Positions 28,634-38,141 of a stretch of DNA of 64,000 nt are shown here, piece by piece. This DNA comes from Billgrantia antri (GTDB lineage: Bacteria > Pseudomonadota > Gammaproteobacteria > Pseudomonadales > Halomonadaceae), in NCBI RefSeq assembly GCF_019430905.1, contig NZ_JAHYCA010000003.1, positions 186,001 to 250,000 on the forward strand, written 5' to 3'. Numbering within the stretch: position 1 is the stretch's first letter; each line of letters begins with the position of its first letter. The notes beneath the pieces were generated by a model. It ran no database searches. It was not told the origin of the DNA and was given only the letters and a program-made list of their open reading frames with translations. The translations under genes and the position numbers were made by a program.

Positions 28634-29533
28634 ATGGCATTTCCCAAGCATGTGCGCCTGGTCGAGGTCGGGCCCCGCGACGGGCTCCAGAACGAACCCA
28701 ACCCGATCGACACGGCCACCAAGCTGGAACTGATCGACCGCCTGGGCGCCGCCGGTATCAGCTACATCGAAGCGGCCAGCTTCGTCTCGCCCAAGTGGGT
28801 GCCGCAGATGGCCGACCATCGTGAAGTGATGACCGGCCTCACGCGCCGCCAGGGCGTGACCTACGCCGCCCTCACCCCCAACCTCAAGGGGCTGGAAGCG
28901 GCGCTGGAGTGCGGCGTGGAGGAAGTGGCGGTATTCGGCGCCGCCAGTGAGTCCTTCTCGCAGAAGAACATCAACTGCTCCGTCGCCGAATCCCTGGAGC
29001 GCTTCGCCCCCGTGCTGGAGCGAGCCAGAGAGGCCAACTTGCGCGTGCGCGGCTACGTCTCCTGCGTGCTCGGCTGCCCCTACGAGGGCGAAATCGCCCC
29101 GGCCAAGGTGGCCGAAGTCTCAAAGGCGCTGTTCGAGATGGGCTGCTACGAAGTCTCGCTCGGCGACACCATCGGCGTCGGCACCCCGCTCGCCGCCAAG
29201 CGCATGATCGAAGCCGTGAGCCGCGACATCCCCATGGAAAAGCTCGCCGCCCACTTCCACGACACCTACGGCCAAGCGCTGGCCAACCTCTACGCCGTGC
29301 TGGAAGAAGGCATCAGCGTGGTGGACAGCTCCGTCGCCGGCCTCGGCGGCTGCCCCTACGCCAAGGGCGCCTCCGGCAACGTGGCAAGTGAAGACGTGGT
29401 CTATCTGCTCAACGGCCTGGGTATCGAGACAGGCATCGACCTCGACAAGCTCGCCGACACCGGCACCTGGATTACCCGCACCATCGGCCGACCGAACCGC
29501 TCGAAGGTAGGCGTGGCGCTGGCAGCGAAGTAA
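28634..29533 (+). CDS. liuE: Hydroxymethylglutaryl-CoA lyase
   Basis: A 299-residue TIM-barrel DRE-type lyase. It has [14 protein letters not shown] at the N-terminus, the [12 protein letters not shown] metal site near residue 207 and the cysteine loop [15 protein letters not shown]... typical of the family. It cleaves HMG-CoA to acetyl-CoA and acetoacetate, the last step of leucine degradation. It is separated from liuD by 165 bases holding the second structured repeat. A strong terminator follows. Confidence 0.95.
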   Translation: MAFPKHVRLVEVGPRDGLQNEPNPIDTATKLELIDRLGAAGISYIEAASFVSPKWVPQMADHREVMTGLTRRQGVTYAALTPNLKGLEAALECGVEEVAVFGAASESFSQKNINCSVAESLERFAPVLERAREANLRVRGYVSCVLGCPYEGEIAPAKVAEVSKALFEMGCYEVSLGDTIGVGTPLAAKRMIEAVSRDIPMEKLAAHFHDTYGQALANLYAVLEEGISVVDSSVAGLGGCPYAKGASGNVASEDVVYLLNGLGIETGIDLDKLADTGTWITRTIGRPNRSKVGVALAAK

Positions 29534-29552
29534 GTAGGTGGTAGAAACGGAA

Positions 29553-29584
29553 AGCCCCTGAGCCAGGTGACTGGCTCAGGGGCT
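29553..29584 (+). terminator. Terminator of the liu operon
   Basis: A perfect 14-bp stem, AGCCCCTGAGCCAG with CTGGCTCAGGGGCT, around a GTGA loop, 20 bases after the liuE stop. Confidence 0.85.
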
Positions 29585-29638
29585 CCTTAATTGTGGGCGG
29601 CGCTGGGAGTGGGCTTGCTATGGCTTCCCTGGTTTTTC

Positions 29639-30016
29639 TTACCCCTCGAGGTTTTCCTGCCTCTGCGCCCGGCGATGGTAGAAGTACAAATATGCAAGCC
29701 CCAGCGGTGCAATGAAAATTGCGAAGCCCCAGCAGAGCGTCATGGTGAACATCTTGACGACCAGCATCATCACGGCATTGACGAAGAACACATTGTCTCC
29801 TATCAAGAAGCCTATCACCTGTTCATAGACGAAGCGTGAATAGGGGTACAGCAAGGCGTTTACCATCAGCAGCACCAGTTGATCCATTCGTAGCTGCGCG
29901 TCTCCCTGCACAACCATGAATACGATCAGAGCCGACATACCGGCACCGAAGAATAGCTGACGCAGGAAGTAGCGCAGCGAAAGGCCACCGAACGTCATGG
30001 CGATGAAGTCACGCAT
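29639..30016 (-). CDS. Small four-helix membrane protein of unknown function
   Basis: A 125-residue protein with about four hydrophobic segments (near residues 20-38, 43-60, 65-84 and 86-112) and a charged tail R-R-A-Q-R-Q-E-N-L-E-G. The start at 30016 follows AGGAGATATCC. I do not recognise a family. It stands alone between the liu terminator and a remnant-like region. Confidence 0.6.
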   Translation of the reverse strand: MRDFIAMTFGGLSLRYFLRQLFFGAGMSALIVFMVVQGDAQLRMDQLVLLMVNALLYPYSRFVYEQVIGFLIGDNVFFVNAVMMLVVKMFTMTLCWGFAIFIAPLGLAYLYFYHRRAQRQENLEG

Positions 30017-30102
30017 GGATATCTCCTATAATCCATTTTTCTTTCTTGCCGTGGGATGATCCCAGTTAAACCGGGCTCAATAGTAAGTAGTAACCGCTTC
30101 CC

Positions 30103-30279
30103 TCATGCCACTGCAGCCTCCCGCTGCTCACGGTAAGTAGTCATCTCCACCTTGCCGAGCTGGGGGGTGAGCTGGCAGCGCTGACGGGACCAGGGGAAGT
30201 CAATCTGCGCCTTGAGGTGATCTGCACCCTCGCCAGCCTTCCATGCCTCCAGATTCAGATCGCGCCTCTCGACTATCAT
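30103..30279 (-). pseudogene. Short orphan ORF, possible C-terminal gene remnant
   Basis: A 58-codon frame opens with ATG at 30279 and contains the protein-like stretch LNLEAWKAGEGADHLKAQID and later QLGKVEMTTYREQREAAVA. Composition and codon use look like real coding sequence, unlike the AT-rich DNA upstream. It reads like the tail of a larger protein whose front part has been lost. No family is recognised. Confidence 0.35.
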
Positions 30280-30342
30280 CCAGAGGAGAGGCCATTACAC
30301 CCGTAGCATATGCAATAAAAACAAAAAATATAACAAACCGAA

Positions 30343-30870
30343 TCAAGTTGGAAAAACCGTTTGCCTTTCCACTCGCCGCTCTAGAAGAAAATGCATTACT
30401 TTTTCCTCACCATCTATTGAATAAATCACTTCCAATGTTATTGCTGATGCTTTCTCGAAGCGCTTTAACAGCTCACCATTTATTTTGTGAAGCAACACCC
30501 CTTCCGTCACCAGCCCACTACCAGCAACTTCTTCCCTCAACAAAGCCTCACTATCGACTTGGTAGTTCTCCTCCCACCCATCTCCGAGAAAATTAGCCCC
30601 CAACACATAGATAGGTATATCAGGCACCTCCTCTGCATACAACCCCAACCATGCCCAATACTCCTCAAACGACGCCTGCTTTACAGAAATAGTAAAGAGA
30701 ACCTCCCCATCTTTATATTCTTCAAGCTCATGTGAATCAAAATTTAACTCGTCATAAAAATCTTTAGAGGGACGGTGCTCATAATGAACTATTTCTGCGG
30801 TCTTGCAGCCAGTGAGCGAACTCATAATAATAGAAAAAAAACCAGCCATAAATAAGAACCTCATATTCAT
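30343..30870 (-). CDS. Lipoprotein, candidate immunity protein for the VgrG-Rhs effector
   Basis: A protein of about 175 residues with a lipoprotein signal ending in the lipobox L-T-G-C at residues 20-23, so it is anchored at the cell envelope. The mature part is acidic and shows no known domain. The start may be 30870 or the ATG two codons later. It lies 25 bases downstream of the vgrG-rhs stop on the same strand and is much richer in A+T than the effector core. Cognate immunity genes occupy exactly this place behind Rhs toxins; a lipoprotein would protect against a periplasmic toxin. The function is inferred from position. Confidence 0.55.
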   Translation of the reverse strand: MNMRFLFMAGFFSIIMSSLTGCKTAEIVHYEHRPSKDFYDELNFDSHELEEYKDGEVLFTISVKQASFEEYWAWLGLYAEEVPDIPIYVLGANFLGDGWEENYQVDSEALLREEVAGSGLVTEGVLLHKINGELLKRFEKASAITLEVIYSIDGEEKVMHFLLERRVERQTVFPT

Positions 30871-30895
30871 CCTCTAACCTCATCGGTCATGTCCA

Positions 30896-33800
30896 TTAGT
30901 GGGGACCTCTCACATTACCTCCCAGTGCATACGGCAAAACGTCTAAAACACCATGCCCTAGGCCTTTTCCAGCCCAAGCCCCCCAACCCTTAACGTCATA
31001 CCATTCATTTGGAATGGGTGCAGGATTAACGTAATTATATGTTCCGACATACCTGGGATCAGTGATAATTTCAAGGGTATCCCCATCAAAGACCACTTCT
31101 CTTCCATCCGGGTGGATAAACTTCTGCTCTGGCAACCCAATTCCGTTGTCATGAAAAATAGATTGTGCAGGGCTCAAAAGCTGCCACTCGGAGTTGTGGG
31201 CATTTACTTCGGAATAATCAGGCAAGCCAATATTATTGCATGCTCTCCCTGCGAAGTGCCACGACGTTGAACTCCTCCAAAGCCCTGAAATGAAACCATC
31301 ATCTGCAGGTCGGTCATTGGTACACTCAAACAACCCCAGCGGATCCACCATCCCGGTCGGGTTGCTGACATAACCATACAGATTCCTGCCACCCTTCAGA
31401 CCAATCGGGTCCTGGCTGATGTACCGGCCCTGCTGCGGGTCGTAGTAGCGGTGGCGGTTGTAGTACAGACCACTCTCTTCATCGTACCACTGGCCCTGGA
31501 AGCGGATGGGCTGTGCTGTTCTACCCTGCTCGTTGGTTACCGCGGCCCAGTCGTCGGGCTGGGCTTGCCACAGGGTGTCGCCCCGTGGCGTGACGAGCTG
31601 CATGGGTGTGCCGAGAGCATCGGTGACATAGGCACTGATCTGCTTGGCTGCGCCATCGCCGGCCTGGTCGATTCGGAACATGGGTACGAAGCTGCCGGGC
31701 TCGTAGACCACGGTGGTTTGGTGGCGCTCTTTCGCTTCGTGCACGAGCCGATCGCCATCCCAGCCGTAGTGGGTGGTGGCGGTGGTGCCGTTGGCGTGAT
31801 GGACGGTCTTGCTGATGCGCCGCCCCAGGGCGTCGTAGCGGTAGCGGGCTTCTTCGGTAGCTCCCTGGGTGCTGGTACGGGTCAACCGCACCAGGCGGTT
31901 GGCGCCGTCGTAGCCGAGGTGGAGTAGTTCACCATTGGGCTGTTCCCGCTCGATCAGGTTGCCGGCGCCGTCATAGCGGTAGCGGCTGCCGTCGAGTTCG
32001 CTGAGCTGGTTGGCGGCGTTCGGGCGTGTAGATTCACCCGGCTGGGCATTTAGTCGATTGCCAGCCGCGTCCACCGGGTAGCGGTGGGCACTGTCGCCGT
32101 GCTGGCTGGCGATCAGGCGCCCTGACGCGTCATAGGTGTAGGCGATGATCGGGCTGCCACTGCCCTGCCCTGAGCTGCGGAAACTGAGCCTGCCGAGGGC
32201 GTCGTAGCGATAGTGCTGCTCGTTCTGAGCGCTACCGGGGCCACGCAGGCTGAGATGATCCAGTTGGCCAAGTGCCGTGTAGCCTCGCTCGAGGATCAGC
32301 GGTTGGGGCTGATCGGCGCTGCTCAGGCGCCGCTCGGTTTCACGATGAAGGGCGTCGGGCTCGAGGGCGAGTTCGAGGCCCAACCCGGGAGCGCTGAGGC
32401 CGTGCAGGTGGCCGCTGCCGTAGGTGTGCCAGGCGAGTTCGGGCAGATCGCCATAGCGGCTGGCCTGGGGCGCGCCGGTGGCGGTCAGGCGCTGCTGGTG
32501 CTGCCATTGCCAGGCAGCGATGTCGCCATCGGCATGATGGCGCTGCCGTTCGCCAATGGGACGACCGGCAGTGTCATAAGCGAAGGTGACCTCGCTCTCA
32601 GGATTGACGACACCGCTGAGCTGGCCATCGGCGCGCCACTGATAGCGCTCAGTGCTGGCCGGGGCCGACTCGGTTGCGGGCAGGTGCCGGGCAGCGAGGC
32701 GACCATTGGCATCGTAGTCATAACGAATGGCGAGCGGCTGCCCGTCGGGACCAAGCCGGTGGGCTTCGGTACGAGTACTCAGTTGGCCTGCAGCGTCGTA
32801 GGCGTAGCGTTGCTCGCGGCCGTCCGGACCGGTCTCGCTGACGAGACGATCCATCTCGTCGTACTCGAATCGGTAGCCGGCGCGGTTGGCAAGGGTCAGT
32901 TCACTGAGTCGGCCAGCTTCGTCGTAGGCGTAATGCTCGCGGCCGCCGTCGGCGTCGATTCGCAGTACAGGACGACCGTGGGCGTCGTAGTGGAGTTGAT
33001 GCCGGTAGCCTTGCGGTCCCTCTTGCTCGACTAGCCTGCCCTGCCGGTCGTGGTGATGCTGCCAGCGGCTTCTGTCAGGCAGTTGGGTGGCGATGCGCCG
33101 GCCCATCTCGTCGTGGGTGGTGCGGGTGGTTTCACCCAGAGCGTTGGTCACGGCCAGCAGGTGGCCACGGCTGTCGTAGTCGTAGCGGGTGGTCTGGGCG
33201 GAGCAGTCGGTCTCGGAAACGAGCTGGCCAAGGGCGTTCCATTCGAGTCGGCGGGTGCTACCACCGGCGTCGGTGACGGCGGTAGGACGATCGGGTAGCG
33301 CTTCATTCTCGAAGGCGAAGGTGGCGGTGCCCTCGGGACCGGTGACACGAATGAGGTTGCCGCGGGCATCGCGCTCGAGCTGCCAACGATGGTTTTCCGG
33401 GCCGGCCACGGCGATGGGCTGCCCTTGGGCGTCGCGGGTGATTTCCCAGCGGCTGCCGTCGGGGCCTATCTGGGCGATGACCTGCCCGCTTTCATCTCTT
33501 TCGAGCGCTGTCTCTCGGCCGAGCGGATCGACGGTGGCAATGCGCTGCCCGGCGTGATCGTAGCGGTATTGCATGACCGAGCCATCGGCACGGGTGTGAG
33601 CCGTCCAACGCTGGCCGGGGCCAGTGCCGCTGAAGTGGTAGCGCTCCTCGCGGCCGAGGCTGTCGGTCACCAGGGTGTGGTCCGGATGGTAGGCATAGGT
33701 ACGCTTTAGCCCGCCGCTCTCCTCCTGGGCAATGACCCGGCCCTCCGGGGCATGACGATCCCAAGTGTAGCGGGCTTCGATACCGCCGGGCACGCGGTGG

Positions 33801-36676
33801 GCCGTGAGTATGTGGTTCTGCCATTCGAACTCGCGTACGACCTCGCCATGACGCAGCCGCACGCTGATCAGATCGCCTTCCTCGCTGTAGGCATAACGCA
33901 CCAGCCAGTTGTCCTGGGCGCTGCCATCGGCCTCACGCACCAAGCGTACGCCGCTGAGGCGCTGGCCGCTGTCACCCTCGCCCGCCGGCGACAGCGCTTC
34001 GTAGTCGAAGTGGAAGTGGCGCCCGGCGCTGTCCTCGACCTGGACGAGCAGCTCGGCTTCCCAGCGGTAGGTGGTGGCATAGCCGTTGCGGTCCAGTTCC
34101 TGGGCGAGGCGCCAGGTGGGCGATGCCTCTTGCATCGGTGCGAAGACGTAGTAGAGACCACCGGCATCGCTCAGCACGATGGTCTGCGGGTCGTGGCGCA
34201 GGGCTTCGGGCAAGGCCTGCCAGCGGACGCTTTCGCCATCCTTGCCTAACTCATCCCTACCATCCTCGGCCGGCTCGCCACCGCGCCGCAGCCAAAGCTG
34301 CTCGGTGGGCGAGTAACGCGACTGACCCGGCGCCAGGGCGCCGAAGGTGATGTCGCGGCCCTGGGCATCGTGGATCACACAGGCATCGTCGCGCAGAGTG
34401 AGCGAGAGTTCATCGCCGGGTACCGACCACCCCTGCCCCAGCACGCCGATACGGGCATTGGCGGAGAGGTAGCCGCGCGAGAACACGAAAGGCCGCGGTG
34501 CCGGCAGGGCAAAGTCGGTTTCGGCGGGCAGCAGCTTGGCGCCCAGCAGCGGATTGACCGGACTGCCCACGGCAGGCTCGCAGGCGCTGCAACGGTTAGC
34601 CAGTCCATCGAGCATGGCGGGGTTGTTGAGATCTAGCAGCTTACCTAGCTGAGAAAACAGGCCCGCGCCGATCGATTTGAGCGTCAAGTCCTCGCTCGCT
34701 TCCGGCGTGGCGGCACCCGGCAGCAGCGCCGTCACCGCCCCCTGCCCGCTTCCCGAACCCGGGCTGCCGCCGGAGTTGATCCTGACCTGGGCGCCGACGA
34801 TGGTGATGCCGCTGGGGTCGAGCTTGAGGAAGCTGCCGCCAGCCTTGAGGGTGATCTCGGCGCCGGCGTCGATTACGGTCTTGCTGCCGGCCTTGTGGTG
34901 CACCTCCTGGCCGGCTTCGACGAGCTGGGCGCGGGCGGTCTTCTCGTGGCGGGTGGTGCCGACGATGAGGTGGTCGTCGCCGTCGACCTGGGTATGCCGC
35001 TGGCCGTGTACGGTGAGGTGATCGTTGCTGTGGATCTCGCTGATGCGGTTATGGTGCACGGTGAGGTGGCTGTCGTTGCCGATCTCTTCGGTGCGGTCGT
35101 TGTTAGTCAGCAGTTCCAGGTCTTTCTGGGCGTGCAGCCAGATTTGTTCCTGGCCGGCCTGGTCTTCCAGGCGCAGCTCGTTGAAGCCTTCGGCCTGGTG
35201 ACTCTGGGTGCGGATGACGGTACGGGTCTTGTGGGCCGGGAGCTCGTAGGGCGGCGTGTTGACGGCGTTGTAGACCCGCCCGGTGATCAGCGGCTGGTCG
35301 GGGTCGCCTTCGAGATAGCTGATGATCACTTCGTGGCCGATCCGCGGAATCGCCATGCTGCCGTAGCCACCGCCGGCCCAGTCCTGGCTGACTCGGAGCC
35401 AGGCACTGGCGGTTTCGTTGGGTTCGGCGTAGCGATCCCAGGGGAACTGCACCTTGACCCGGCCATGCTCGTCGCAGTGGATCTCCTCGCCTTCGGGGCC
35501 GACGACGAAGGCGACCTGGGGGCCGTCGACGCGGGGCCGAGGGTTGGGCTCGGGGCGCCAGGCCAGGTCGGCGGGCATGAGCACGAGGTCGTTGTGGTAC
35601 GTGGTCATGCCGCCACTGTTCCCGCCCTCGGTCTGGCTTTGGACGATGCCGTCCTCTTCCAGGGCCTGGGGCTGCTTGCCGTGGTGCACCACGCCGAGCA
35701 CCTGCCAGTCCTGGTTGAGCTCGTCGAGATCGTGATCGGTCAGGGTAAAGCGCAGCCCCGGGGCAAGCTCGGGCAGGTCGCTCTCGGCGTCGGCGGTGTT
35801 GGCGCTGCGGCGCAGGGATTCGAGGCGAATGCGGGTGAAGGCCTGGCCGGAGGCGTCGGCCTTGTAGCGGCCGGGGTAGTCGTAGTGTTCGTAGTCGACC
35901 CTTTGCGCGTGTTCTTCCAGCCCGTCGGCGAGGTGGCCGTGCAGCTGACCGTAGGCCGGGCGCTTGAAGGAGTAGTCCTTGAGCGTGGTCGAGGCCGGGG
36001 CGACACGGGCGTGCTGCTGCAGCTTGCGCACGTGGCGGCGCGGTGGCGTGCCCCCGGCGCGGCTGTGGTAGCTGCGGCTGCCCAGGTGGGTGAGCACCTG
36101 GGGGGCGTCGGCGAAGACCAGGCGATGGGCGGCGCTGGCGCCCTCTTCACCGCTGACCTGGAAAAACTCGTGGAAGTAGAACAGGCCCTCTTCGGCGGCC
36201 AGGCGCTGGACGAAGGCGAGATCGGTCTCGCGGTACTGCACGCAGTACTCGCGGGACTCGGGTTCCCGGGTGGCGGCAAAGGCGATATCGGTGAGGTCGT
36301 GTTCGTCGCACAGGGTATTGAGCACCGTGAGCGGCGAGACTTCCTGGAAGATGCGCGAGTTCTGCCGCAGCGAGAGGCGCCACAGCGCGGGCTGGATCGT
36401 CACCCGATAGAAGGTGCGGCGGTGGCCACGATCGCCGCGGGCGAACTCGCTGACGATGCCGTGGACGCGGCGCAGCGCCTCGCCCTGCTGCCAGATCGTC
36501 AGGGTGGCCTCGCGGTCGAGGATATCGCTAGCGGAGAGGCTGCCGTCGCGGCTGGCGAAGCGCACCGTCAGTTCGAAGGGCTGGGACAGCGCTTCCTTGT
36601 GCGTGAATTCGATGACCGCCAGGTCGTCGGCCCCGGCCAGGGCCAGGGTGAATTGCCATCCGCTTGCATCGGCCAT
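30896..36676 (-). CDS. VgrG-Rhs fusion effector (type VI secretion spike with Rhs toxin)
   Basis: A 1926-residue protein. The N-terminal 600 residues are VgrG (gp27/gp5-like spike), with GRVKVQFPWDR and the EVIISYLEGDPDQPLITGRVYN segment. A DUF2345-like stalk follows, and a CPC-rich linker (RCSACEPAVGSPVNP) leads into an Rhs shell with many YD repeats such as YDAHGRPV and YDEAGRLSEL. The core ends in GRNLYGYVSNPTGMVDPLGL. The last 144 residues form a separate low-GC tip with F-I-H-P-D-G-R-E-V-V-F-D-G-D and LGHGVLDVLPYALGGN, whose activity I cannot name. The ATG at 36676 follows GGGAGG. The T6SS would deliver it; no other T6SS gene is in the window. Confidence 0.9.
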   Translation of the reverse strand: MADASGWQFTLALAGADDLAVIEFTHKEALSQPFELTVRFASRDGSLSASDILDREATLTIWQQGEALRRVHGIVSEFARGDRGHRRTFYRVTIQPALWRLSLRQNSRIFQEVSPLTVLNTLCDEHDLTDIAFAATREPESREYCVQYRETDLAFVQRLAAEEGLFYFHEFFQVSGEEGASAAHRLVFADAPQVLTHLGSRSYHSRAGGTPPRRHVRKLQQHARVAPASTTLKDYSFKRPAYGQLHGHLADGLEEHAQRVDYEHYDYPGRYKADASGQAFTRIRLESLRRSANTADAESDLPELAPGLRFTLTDHDLDELNQDWQVLGVVHHGKQPQALEEDGIVQSQTEGGNSGGMTTYHNDLVLMPADLAWRPEPNPRPRVDGPQVAFVVGPEGEEIHCDEHGRVKVQFPWDRYAEPNETASAWLRVSQDWAGGGYGSMAIPRIGHEVIISYLEGDPDQPLITGRVYNAVNTPPYELPAHKTRTVIRTQSHQAEGFNELRLEDQAGQEQIWLHAQKDLELLTNNDRTEEIGNDSHLTVHHNRISEIHSNDHLTVHGQRHTQVDGDDHLIVGTTRHEKTARAQLVEAGQEVHHKAGSKTVIDAGAEITLKAGGSFLKLDPSGITIVGAQVRINSGGSPGSGSGQGAVTALLPGAATPEASEDLTLKSIGAGLFSQLGKLLDLNNPAMLDGLANRCSACEPAVGSPVNPLLGAKLLPAETDFALPAPRPFVFSRGYLSANARIGVLGQGWSVPGDELSLTLRDDACVIHDAQGRDITFGALAPGQSRYSPTEQLWLRRGGEPAEDGRDELGKDGESVRWQALPEALRHDPQTIVLSDAGGLYYVFAPMQEASPTWRLAQELDRNGYATTYRWEAELLVQVEDSAGRHFHFDYEALSPAGEGDSGQRLSGVRLVREADGSAQDNWLVRYAYSEEGDLISVRLRHGEVVREFEWQNHILTAHRVPGGIEARYTWDRHAPEGRVIAQEESGGLKRTYAYHPDHTLVTDSLGREERYHFSGTGPGQRWTAHTRADGSVMQYRYDHAGQRIATVDPLGRETALERDESGQVIAQIGPDGSRWEITRDAQGQPIAVAGPENHRWQLERDARGNLIRVTGPEGTATFAFENEALPDRPTAVTDAGGSTRRLEWNALGQLVSETDCSAQTTRYDYDSRGHLLAVTNALGETTRTTHDEMGRRIATQLPDRSRWQHHHDRQGRLVEQEGPQGYRHQLHYDAHGRPVLRIDADGGREHYAYDEAGRLSELTLANRAGYRFEYDEMDRLVSETGPDGREQRYAYDAAGQLSTRTEAHRLGPDGQPLAIRYDYDANGRLAARHLPATESAPASTERYQWRADGQLSGVVNPESEVTFAYDTAGRPIGERQRHHADGDIAAWQWQHQQRLTATGAPQASRYGDLPELAWHTYGSGHLHGLSAPGLGLELALEPDALHRETERRLSSADQPQPLILERGYTALGQLDHLSLRGPGSAQNEQHYRYDALGRLSFRSSGQGSGSPIIAYTYDASGRLIASQHGDSAHRYPVDAAGNRLNAQPGESTRPNAANQLSELDGSRYRYDGAGNLIEREQPNGELLHLGYDGANRLVRLTRTSTQGATEEARYRYDALGRRISKTVHHANGTTATTHYGWDGDRLVHEAKERHQTTVVYEPGSFVPMFRIDQAGDGAAKQISAYVTDALGTPMQLVTPRGDTLWQAQPDDWAAVTNEQGRTAQPIRFQGQWYDEESGLYYNRHRYYDPQQGRYISQDPIGLKGGRNLYGYVSNPTGMVDPLGLFECTNDRPADDGFISGLWRSSTSWHFAGRACNNIGLPDYSEVNAHNSEWQLLSPAQSIFHDNGIGLPEQKFIHPDGREVVFDGDTLEIITDPRYVGTYNYVNPAPIPNEWYDVKGWGAWAGKGLGHGVLDVLPYALGGNVRGPH

Positions 36677-36854
36677 GGTGCCTCCCTGCGTGAAAGGTAT
36701 TGCTCTTATTAATCCATTAGGGGAATCGCAATTTCTCGCGCAGAGAGGATACCAAGCGCAGCGGCGGGCATCTGTGGCACATCGCCGATAAACGTGTAAG
36801 AAAAGACTTACAAAGGAGGCGGACAGCCTGCCCCCCACTAACTCGGAAACGAAA

Positions 36855-36884
36855 AGCCCCCGAGCCTGATGAGGCTCGGGGGCT
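36855..36884 (-). terminator. Terminator of the AlkZ-like gene
   Basis: A perfect 13-bp stem AGCCCCCGAGCCT/AGGCTCGGGGGCT with a GATG loop lies 53 bases past the stop at 36937 in the minus direction. It also insulates the vgrG-rhs promoter. Confidence 0.8.
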
Positions 36885-36936
36885 CTGGAGATGTTAGTCA
36901 GCCCAAGACCCGACGCTCAGCCCGTCGCCGAAGCGC

Positions 36937-38043
36937 TTACAGCCCGAGAAACCGTTCGAAGCGCGCCCGTTCTTCTTCCAACGCGGGCTCGAACGCCGCA
37001 TCCCTAAGGGCATGTCCGCTCACATAGCCCGGCTGCAACTGCAACTGTCCGTCACGTACGGCGGCATTGGCCCAGCCAATGACCTGACCGCGCCACAGCA
37101 TGGGTAGCGCGTAGTAACCACGCACCCGCTGCGCTGGCGGCGTATAGGCCTCGAAGCGATAGGCCCAGCCCCAAAAGCGCTCGAAGCGTTCGCGGTCCCA
37201 GACTACCGGGTCGAACGGCGCCAGCAGGCGAAGGCGTTCGTCCAGCACAGCGTCGTGTGCGAAGCGTCGACTACCAGGGTTCTCGCCGGCCGGCCAGTAC
37301 CAGCGGCAGCCGTCTATCGTGGCCTGAGGTAGCCGCGCCTTGGTACGTGCCAGTGCATGGCGGCGACCCTCGCGCCACTGTGGCGCCGCCGCAGAGCCCA
37401 CCCAAGTGACGAGGCGACTGAGCGTGGCCGCAGGTAATGGCGCGTACTTCGCCACTGCCACGTCGATCAGCGCATCCAGGGTAGCGTCAGGGTCCGCAGG
37501 GCAGTCACGTTCATGGGCAAGCTGCGGTGCGTACAGACGTATCCCACCTTCGCGCCGCGCCACACGCAGCAGACCGCGGTAATGCATGCCGTCCAGGAGC
37601 TGGGTACTGGCCCGGCTGTTGCCACCGAACCAATTCCTGGTCGCACCATGCTCGAACGCGGCGTCCACCTCGCGTGGGTGAACCACACCACGGCTTTGCA
37701 CGAACTCCAGCACGGCCCGTGCCTGCGCCCAGCGCGAGGACGGCCACTCGGTGCGTGCCGTCCGTGGGTGCATCAGGCATTGCGTTGCACGCGGCAGAAT
37801 GCCGTAGTTGACAAAAAAATCCTCCTCGACGGCTAGACGCGGGTAACGCGCTTCCAGATCGCCGGCTCGGTAGTCGGTGACACGATGGCGCAGCGTCAGG
37901 TCCTGAGCCCGTGCGGGGGCACGTATCGGGTCGAACTGGACGAAGCCCAGCTTTGTGACGGCACGCATCAAGGCTCTCGGCTTGAACAGACTGCGCGTGA
38001 TAGCGTACCGGCGAAGATGGTCCAGGGTGATCGTAGTCGGCAT
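36937..38043 (-). CDS. AlkZ/YcaQ-like winged-helix DNA glycosylase family protein
   Basis: A 368-residue protein of the HTH_42 (DUF1006) family, whose members AlkZ and YcaQ are DNA glycosylases that unhook interstrand crosslinks. The motif Q36-F-D38 in GFVQFDPIRAPARAQDL matches the catalytic Q-hydrophobic-[DE] motif of the YcaQ branch. The late family segment YRFEAYTPPAQRVRGYYALP is present. Start at 38043 (MPTTITLDHL) was chosen by homology; upstream in-frame starts at 38061 and 38094 lack ribosome-binding sites too. It is probably cytoplasmic and a single transcript. Confidence 0.75.
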   Translation of the reverse strand: MPTTITLDHLRRYAITRSLFKPRALMRAVTKLGFVQFDPIRAPARAQDLTLRHRVTDYRAGDLEARYPRLAVEEDFFVNYGILPRATQCLMHPRTARTEWPSSRWAQARAVLEFVQSRGVVHPREVDAAFEHGATRNWFGGNSRASTQLLDGMHYRGLLRVARREGGIRLYAPQLAHERDCPADPDATLDALIDVAVAKYAPLPAATLSRLVTWVGSAAAPQWREGRRHALARTKARLPQATIDGCRWYWPAGENPGSRRFAHDAVLDERLRLLAPFDPVVWDRERFERFWGWAYRFEAYTPPAQRVRGYYALPMLWRGQVIGWANAAVRDGQLQLQPGYVSGHALRDAAFEPALEEERARFERFLGL

Positions 38044-38141
38044 ACGGTGATCATAACCCATGACAGAAATTGCGATGACGTATTCGAGGCGCACGGTACC
38101 CAGTGAAGAAAAAACTGCCCAGTGTGTAGCGAAGCACTCCG

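Noticed and set aside
31400-33900. Many similar short units on the minus strand, reminiscent of tandem DNA repeats
   Set aside because: These are the protein-level YD repeats of the Rhs core, not a nucleotide satellite or CRISPR.
34895-36712. A 605-codon plus-strand frame opposite the VgrG part of the effector
   Set aside because: Val/Gly/Ala-rich shadow without any domain; the minus strand has VgrG motifs throughout.
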